The notes below the pieces were generated by a model. That model searched no databases and was not told where the DNA came from. It saw nothing but the letters and a program-made list of their open reading frames with translations. A stretch of 64,000 bases of DNA from Paenibacillus sp. MMS20-IR301 (lineage in GTDB: Bacteria; Bacillota; Bacilli; Paenibacillales; Paenibacillaceae). The stretch covers positions 2,852,001 through 2,916,000 of the forward strand of contig NZ_CP135275.1 of NCBI RefSeq assembly GCF_032302195.1, written 5' to 3'. A program made the position numbers and the translations under genes. Positions 59,705-64,000 of this stretch are shown here, piece by piece. Positions within the stretch are counted from its first letter, which is position 1; each line of letters opens with the position of its first letter.

Positions 59705-60382
59705 TCATTTGATTACTTTCTCGATCAGCTTCATCCCGGCAGCCGGGAACAGCTTCGCCGCATGCTCCGCAATCCGCGCTTTGGATTCAGCCGGCTGCTC
59801 CGAATAGCGTGAGGTAACCCATTCTGTTCCGAATACGTTCTCACTCACCGCATAGCGTCCGACACCCCAGCCGTAGGGACGGCCTGATTTATCCTGCTTA
59901 TATTCGAACCTGCTGGCAGTGACATATGTCTGCATCTGCAAAGTTGTCAGCGCCGTGTCGAAGCCTTTGGCTGCCTCCTTGATGAAGCCGGCCTTCACCT
60001 TGAGCTCACTGGAGAGCAGCCCCTCCGTATGCTCCAGCAGTACATCCATGATCATTTTGCTTGCCATCGAGGCTAATCCATCATCATATCTGGCGTCGAA
60101 ATCATATCCGTCCCGGCGGTAATTGGCGAAGTCGGGATACCATTCCCGGCTGATAAATCCCGCTTTTTTGTGAAAAAGCTTGGCGTAAGCGATCTCTCCC
60201 TCTTCGGCAATCCGCTCACGCCATTCCCACGGCCCTTCCACATCCTTCACGAACCAGTATCCCGGAGGTGTACATTCCTCCAGCGAGAAGCCTTCAATCC
60301 CGCAGCGGAACAGCGGCAGGAAGCCGATCTCCCGGATCAGCTCCGCCAGCTCCCGGGGATTCTTAATCAGCGGCAGCTTCAT
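59705..60382 (-). CDS. Probable AlkZ-related conserved protein
   Basis: A 225-residue soluble protein with the pattern GPWEWRERI, FISREWYPDFANYRRDGYDFDA and GWGVGRYAVSE. This resembles proteins labelled AlkZ-related (relatives of HTH-containing DNA glycosylases), but I see no clear catalytic QΦQ/QΦD motif, so activity is uncertain. Its start overlaps the end of the upstream SDR gene by 4 bp, so the two form an operon. Its stop is only 7 bp from the stop of the convergent RCC1-like gene. Confidence 0.6.
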   Translation of the reverse strand: MKLPLIKNPRELAELIREIGFLPLFRCGIEGFSLEECTPPGYWFVKDVEGPWEWRERIAEEGEIAYAKLFHKKAGFISREWYPDFANYRRDGYDFDARYDDGLASMASKMIMDVLLEHTEGLLSSELKVKAGFIKEAAKGFDTALTTLQMQTYVTASRFEYKQDKSGRPYGWGVGRYAVSENVFGTEWVTSRYSEQPAESKARIAEHAAKLFPAAGMKLIEKVIK

Positions 60383-61170
60383 AATTGCCCCCCGGGAAGA
60401 AAGGTCCAGCCTTCATCGCCATGATAAATCATCTGCTTGCCCATCCCGCCATCGATAGTAATGTTCTCACCGGTAATGAAGCCTGCGGCATCACTGCACA
60501 GGAACAGTACCATAGCGGCAATATCCGTCGGTGTTCCTACACGTCCAGCCGGATGCTGCAGCCGGTCCGCCTCAGAATGGACGGGTGTCCCGGCTTCACC
60601 TGTTCCATGATAGGCCGCAGTGTCAATCCATCCGGGACTGACCGCATTGACCCGTACTTTGCCGGCCAGACTTACGCTAAGCGCATGGGTCAAGGACCCG
60701 ATGCCGCCTTTGGCAGCAGTATAGCTCTCGGTATCCGGCTGGGACATCCGCTCCCGGCTGGAGGAAATATTCACAATAGAGGCCCCTTGCGCGAAATACT
60801 CCTTAAGCCGCAGCGTTAAATAATACGGCGCAGTGACTCCGATCCGCTGAACATATTCGAAGTCGTCATAGCTGCAGCCTGTAAGCAGACCCTTTTTGCT
60901 GATACAGGCATTATTAATTAGATAATCCACCTGCCCGAACCGCCCGGTAACCTGCGCAGTGAAATCCTCGATTACAGAACGTTCAGCGATATCCCCCTGA
61001 TAGAAAAACAGGCGCTCCGCCCCATAACGCCCGGCCAGCAGATTCCCGGCTTCAGGATCAGTATCTATACAGGCAACTGCTGCCCCTGCCTTCAGCAGCT
61101 CTTCAGTAATGCAGCGCCCGATGCCGTTCGCACCGCCGGTCACCACTGCAACTTTATTCTGTTGGCTCAT
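60379..61170 (-). CDS. Short-chain dehydrogenase/reductase
   Basis: A 263-residue classical SDR: TGGANGIG cofactor loop (residues 11-18), Asp37 after the second strand (CIDTD) favouring NAD(H), NNACIS, the Ser of NISSSRE and YTAAKG with the catalytic Tyr-Lys. The C-terminal part has DGGMG. AGGAGG precedes the ATG. It is first gene of a two-gene operon with the AlkZ-related gene (4-bp overlap). The substrate is unknown. Confidence 0.9.
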   Translation of the reverse strand: MSQQNKVAVVTGGANGIGRCITEELLKAGAAVACIDTDPEAGNLLAGRYGAERLFFYQGDIAERSVIEDFTAQVTGRFGQVDYLINNACISKKGLLTGCSYDDFEYVQRIGVTAPYYLTLRLKEYFAQGASIVNISSSRERMSQPDTESYTAAKGGIGSLTHALSVSLAGKVRVNAVSPGWIDTAAYHGTGEAGTPVHSEADRLQHPAGRVGTPTDIAAMVLFLCSDAAGFITGENITIDGGMGKQMIYHGDEGWTFLPGGQL

Positions 61171-61314
61171 AAGCTCCTCCTTATGTACGGCTGCTTGATG
61201 CAGCTTATAGATATTATCATGAAATTTACCTGTGACAGAAGAAACAGAAGAAACTTAGATCGGCATGTCCCGCGGTTACAGAGTATTAGCCGCACAGCCG
61301 CCAGAATCAACAAA

Positions 61315-61334
61315 AGTACGCACCAGGGCGTACT
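61315..61334 (-). terminator. Hairpin terminator past the 61371 gene
   Basis: Arms AGTACGC / GCGTACT around a 6-nt loop are followed on the minus strand by TTTTGTT. Confidence 0.6.
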
Positions 61335-61370
61335 CTTGTTAATTATTGCACAGTGTCATGCCACAAGCTA

Positions 61371-61583
61371 TCACAACGTATCCGGTCTTGGCTCGCTGTA
61401 CGGCTGGTAGAGATAATTCCGGTCCAGCTTAACCACCCGTTTATTGGGGCGGCGGATCATCACCTGGGAGTCATCCCAGGCTAGTACAATTCCTTTCACA
61501 TCGTTGCTCTCCAGCCCGTCCCGCACGACACGTAGCTTTTCACCGGAGACCCGGTATGCATCCAGTTGCTCATCACTAATCAT
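61371..61583 (-). CDS. Small conserved hypothetical protein
   Basis: A 70-residue protein of unknown function. The N-terminal half reads like a small beta domain (GEKLRVVRDGLESNDVKGIVLAWDDSQVMIRRPNK in blocks), similar to Sm/Hfq-like short barrels, although Hfq motifs are not present. The ribosome site AAGGAG lies about 13 nt from the ATG, which is rather far. It has a hairpin terminator past its end and no gene next to it on the same strand. It is likely real but unassigned. Confidence 0.55.
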   Translation of the reverse strand: MISDEQLDAYRVSGEKLRVVRDGLESNDVKGIVLAWDDSQVMIRRPNKRVVKLDRNYLYQPYSEPRPDTL

Positions 61584-61780
61584 TGCTGCTCAGAAGCTCC
61601 TTTCTGTGTATGGGTTGTCCTTCTGTAATTTCACATCGACCCCTGAATGAACACGTTAAGAGAATAATTGGCTTAGTCTGAAAAAAATATACAGCATTCT
61701 CAGGAATAAGGGGGGTTTGGGAGTTCTGGCAAGAAAATAGACGGTCCCGCAATGGTTATTCAAGCTAAAAGGTTAGCGCT

Positions 61781-61959
61781 ACGGACATGAGAGCCGTTAT
61801 GCCTGCGGAAAGCACCATGTGCTGGTCTTTACGGACACCAGTGTCGTTATTCCGCCTTTAAAGTGGCATTTGGAGCTTAAAAGTGGCAGATCAGGGCTGT
61901 CGTGTCCGTAAAGCTGCCAAATGGGCTGATTCTGAGCGGATAAGGGCTGTGATGTCCGT
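61781..61959. repeat. Palindromic intergenic repeat built of 50-bp-spaced modules
   Basis: ACGGACATGAGAGCCGTTAT at 61781 and ACGGACACCAGTGTCGTTAT at 61831 are exactly 50 bp apart. In opposite orientation, GGGCTGTCGTGTCCGT at 61894 and GGGCTGTGATGTCCGT at 61944 are also exactly 50 bp apart. The arms are thus inverted relative to each other. There is no coding frame. It lies in the 517-bp gap between two minus-strand genes and resembles a dispersed Paenibacillus-type intergenic element. Confidence 0.6.
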
Positions 61960-62030
61960 CCCTCGTAATCAGATCTTCTAAAGCCATTCACTCTATTCCT
62001 TTCCATTACCCCGCTCTTATCCGGTCAATG

Positions 62031-62061
62031 AAAAAGACCCAAATGATAAATCATCCGGGTC
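62031..62061 (-). terminator. Terminator of the 62101 gene
   Basis: On the minus strand GACCC, ATGAT and ATCAT, GGGTC form an interrupted stem followed by TTTTTC, 40 bp past the stop. Confidence 0.7.
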
Positions 62062-62100
62062 CAGTTATTATCTTATCATGCCTGTATATCTTATGAAGTT

Positions 62101-62418
62101 CTATATCAGCGCTTCATTCTTCTCAAACCAGAAGTCAAGAACTTTAGCGGACATTACACGCTCTTCCAAGTATTCTACCTGATGATCAGTGAAATTCTGT
62201 CTCCAGTTGAAGGTCAGCTCTTCACACAGACTCGTGATTGTCAGCAGCTCCGACCAAGCGACATACCGTTTGTACCAGAAAAACTGAGGATGTTCGATCA
62301 TATAGGGATACAAATCGTCAAACTCCGTATGCTTGCAGTCCAGCGCACGTTCGAAGTGATCCTTAGCCTCGGTTAGTTTATCAATAAAAAATTGCTCTGT
62401 CACCGGTTCATTCCCCAT
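62101..62418 (-). CDS. Conserved hypothetical protein
   Basis: A 105-residue protein, mostly alpha-helical by pattern, rich in aromatic residues (FFWYKRYVAWSELL, DFWFEKNE). GAGGAGG lies 7 nt before the ATG and a terminator follows, so the gene call is sound. There is no signal peptide or cysteine motif, and I do not recognise a family. It is monocistronic, upstream of the palindromic repeat. Confidence 0.7.
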   Translation of the reverse strand: MGNEPVTEQFFIDKLTEAKDHFERALDCKHTEFDDLYPYMIEHPQFFWYKRYVAWSELLTITSLCEELTFNWRQNFTDHQVEYLEERVMSAKVLDFWFEKNEALI

Positions 62419-62527
62419 TGTGACGCCTCCTCTCTCATATCTAATAATTATTATAAAGGAAAACTTATGGGGTGAAAAGCAGATGTTTCAAAAATAGGCT
62501 ATGTTCCTGTAATTGTCACTTTATCAC

Positions 62528-63097
62528 TTATTCGAAAGTAATGGTGCCCTCACTCAAGGAAGCGATGCTGACCAGCGACTCCAGGCGGATCCCCTGCTCA
62601 CGGATGGTGCGGGCGCCGGCCTGGAAGCTTTTCTCCACCACAACCCCAAGTCCGACAAGTTCGGCACCCGAGCGCTGGATAATCTTGATCAGACCGCGTG
62701 CAGCGTCACCGTTGGCAATAATATCATCAATGAAGAGAATTTTGTCATCAGCCGAGATATACTGCCGGGACAGCATAATGTCTGTTACAATCCCTTTGGT
62801 AAAAGACGGCACGCGTTCGCATAAGGCATCGGGGTCGGCGAGCAGTGTTTTTTTGCGGCGGGCAAAGACCAGCGGCACCTTCATTTCAACTGCGGTGGCA
62901 AATGCCACGGCAATACCCGAGGATTCCACAGTAACTACGCGTGTAACTCCGGCAGCTTCAAATCTCCGGGCAAACTCCCGTCCCATTTCCATCGTCAGCA
63001 TAGGATCTACCTGGTGGTTCAAGAGCCCGTCCAGCTTCAGTACCTGATCTGAGATGACGACCCCTTCCTCCAAAATCCGTTGTTTCAATAATTCCAT
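62528..63097 (-). CDS. xpt: Xanthine phosphoribosyltransferase
   Basis: A 189-residue purine salvage enzyme that converts xanthine plus PRPP to XMP. The PRPP-binding motif ILFIDDIIANGDAA and the N-terminal LLKQRILEEGVVISDQVLKLD...NHQVDP match Bacillus Xpt in sequence and length. GGAGGT lies before the ATG. In Bacillus subtilis xpt is under a guanine riboswitch with pbuX. No purine riboswitch core was seen in the 180 bp upstream here, and no pbuX gene follows. It is divergent from the YkvI gene. Confidence 0.95.
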   Translation of the reverse strand: MELLKQRILEEGVVISDQVLKLDGLLNHQVDPMLTMEMGREFARRFEAAGVTRVVTVESSGIAVAFATAVEMKVPLVFARRKKTLLADPDALCERVPSFTKGIVTDIMLSRQYISADDKILFIDDIIANGDAARGLIKIIQRSGAELVGLGVVVEKSFQAGARTIREQGIRLESLVSIASLSEGTITFE

Positions 63098-63279
63098 GAC
63101 TTTGAACCTCCAATACCCTTATTAATCGCAGACGTTCCACTGGAATAACTCCTATAACCCTCAGGCGGAAGTCATGTCCTTCTGTTCCTCATCATAACCT
63201 GTACTATGCGGACTGCACAAGGCCAATACTGCCGGGCCGCGATTATATATGCTTCGCAGCATTCAGAGGAGGAGGAACC

Positions 63280-64000
63280 ATGAAGTCACATATCCGCACG
63301 CTGCAGATTGCTTTTACTTATATTGGCACCATAGTGGGTGCCGGATTCGCCACCGGCCAGGAGATTCTCCGGTTTTTCACCAGATACGGCCATTGGGCCT
63401 TGCTGACCATCCTGTTCTCCACTGCACTGTTTATTTGGCTCGGCACGAAGATGATGGTTATTGCCCGGCGGATTGAAGCGGATTCCTATGAGGATTTCAA
63501 CCGCCATCTGTTCGGTGAACGGGTCGGCGCCAGCATCAGCCTGTTCACAATGATTATCCTGATCGGCGTGAACAGCATCATGCTGGCCGGTGCCGGAGCC
63601 ATATTCAAGGAGCATCTCGGCCTGCCCTACCAGGCAGGCCTGCTGCTGACAATGCTTGGCTCATACCTGCTGCTGAAGCGCGGCATTTCCGGCATCCTGC
63701 AAATCAACAGCCTGGTCGTTCCGCTTATGCTTACTCTGTCGCTAATCATTGTAATTAATACGCTCGGGGTTCCCGGAGCGGAACGCTTCCTGTTCCTGCC
63801 TACAGAGCGCAGCTTCTTCGGGGCCTGGATGTCTCCGCTGCTGTACACCGCCTTCAACCTTGGAATGGCCCAAGCTGTGCTTGTTCCGCTGGCCCGCCAT
63901 ACCGCTGATGAGCAGGCGCTCGTCCGCGGCGGCATTCTGGGCGGGATCGGAATCGGCTTCATGCTGCTGGCCGCCCACTTTGCCATGAGCTCACAGATGC
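63280..64000 (+). CDS. YkvI-family membrane protein (3' end beyond window)
   Basis: At least 240 residues of a polytopic membrane protein starting at ATG 63280 after GAGGAGGA. The N-terminal motif IAFTYIGTIVGAGFATGQEIL is the signature of the YkvI family, distant relatives of LeuT-fold amino-acid transporters. At least six hydrophobic segments are visible before the window ends. The transported substrate is unknown. It is divergent from xpt. Confidence 0.88.
   Translation, partial: MKSHIRTLQIAFTYIGTIVGAGFATGQEILRFFTRYGHWALLTILFSTALFIWLGTKMMVIARRIEADSYEDFNRHLFGERVGASISLFTMIILIGVNSIMLAGAGAIFKEHLGLPYQAGLLLTMLGSYLLLKRGISGILQINSLVVPLMLTLSLIIVINTLGVPGAERFLFLPTERSFFGAWMSPLLYTAFNLGMAQAVLVPLARHTADEQALVRGGILGGIGIGFMLLAAHFAMSSQM

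Noticed and set aside
63098..63279. Guanine riboswitch expected upstream of xpt
   Set aside because: The conserved purine-aptamer core and flanking stems were not found in the 180 bp leader.

Overview
The window looks like chromosome of a Paenibacillus-type Firmicute. The evidence is the moderate-to-high GC host genes, YesMN/LplABC-type sugar uptake, S-layer homology (SLH) domains, a B12-dependent ribonucleotide reductase, and Bacillales genes such as yqhH, yqhG, yqzE and xpt. The outer parts are ordinary host chromosome. An AT-richer block of about 15.8 kb (about 24.87-40.64 kb) stands out in composition and gene content and is interpreted as a Tn7/Tn5053-like transposon.

Layout, left to right. 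(1) 1-10.6 kb, minus strand: a xylo-oligosaccharide-type cluster with a YesM/YesN two-component pair, a lipoprotein solute-binding protein, two permeases, a GH43 glycosidase, an AraC regulator and a partial HSL-type esterase. (2) 10.7-19.3 kb: a plus-strand hydrolase with a DUF3237-like tail, then a minus-strand envelope cluster (acyltransferase 3, SGNH protein, LCP ligase, M14 peptidase with SLH repeats, DUF418-like membrane protein). (3) 19.4-24.8 kb: an OmpR/EnvZ-type pair overlapping a lipoprotein gene, and a chemotaxis receptor.

(4) 24.87-40.64 kb: the transposon. Perfect 15-bp terminal inverted repeats and arrays of short TnsB-site-like repeats mark its ends. The transposition module is tnsC, tnsB, a TniQ/TnsD-like gene, an unknown 215-residue gene and a second TniQ/TnsD-like gene. 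No tnsA and no resolvase is visible. A small GIY-YIG protein is divergent from the module. The cargo is an arsenic island: a Tyr/dual-specificity phosphatase, arsC, arsB, arsR, gshF (glutathione synthesis), a broken ArsO-like flavoprotein, a Cys-rich MarR regulator and an ArsN1-type acetyltransferase. The right end lies just past the stop codon of nrdJ, recalling how Tn7 sits past glmS. This suggests nrdJ as the attachment gene.

(5) 40.67-64 kb: host genes again. They include nrdJ with a 376-residue LAGLIDADG intein splitting its NPCGEQ motif, yqhH-yqhG, a secreted protein, yqzE, a cell-wall amidase, a divergent polysaccharide deacetylase, a glycerol dehydrogenase-like enzyme, and a divergent MerR/SDR pair with twin palindromic promoters. 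Then come HIT, YihY/BrkB, PadR-CPBP, tRNA-Leu(CAG), a seven-repeat RCC1-like protein, an SDR with an AlkZ-related protein, a palindromic intergenic repeat, xpt and a partial YkvI-family transporter.

All calls were made by reading the sequence. No database search was run.
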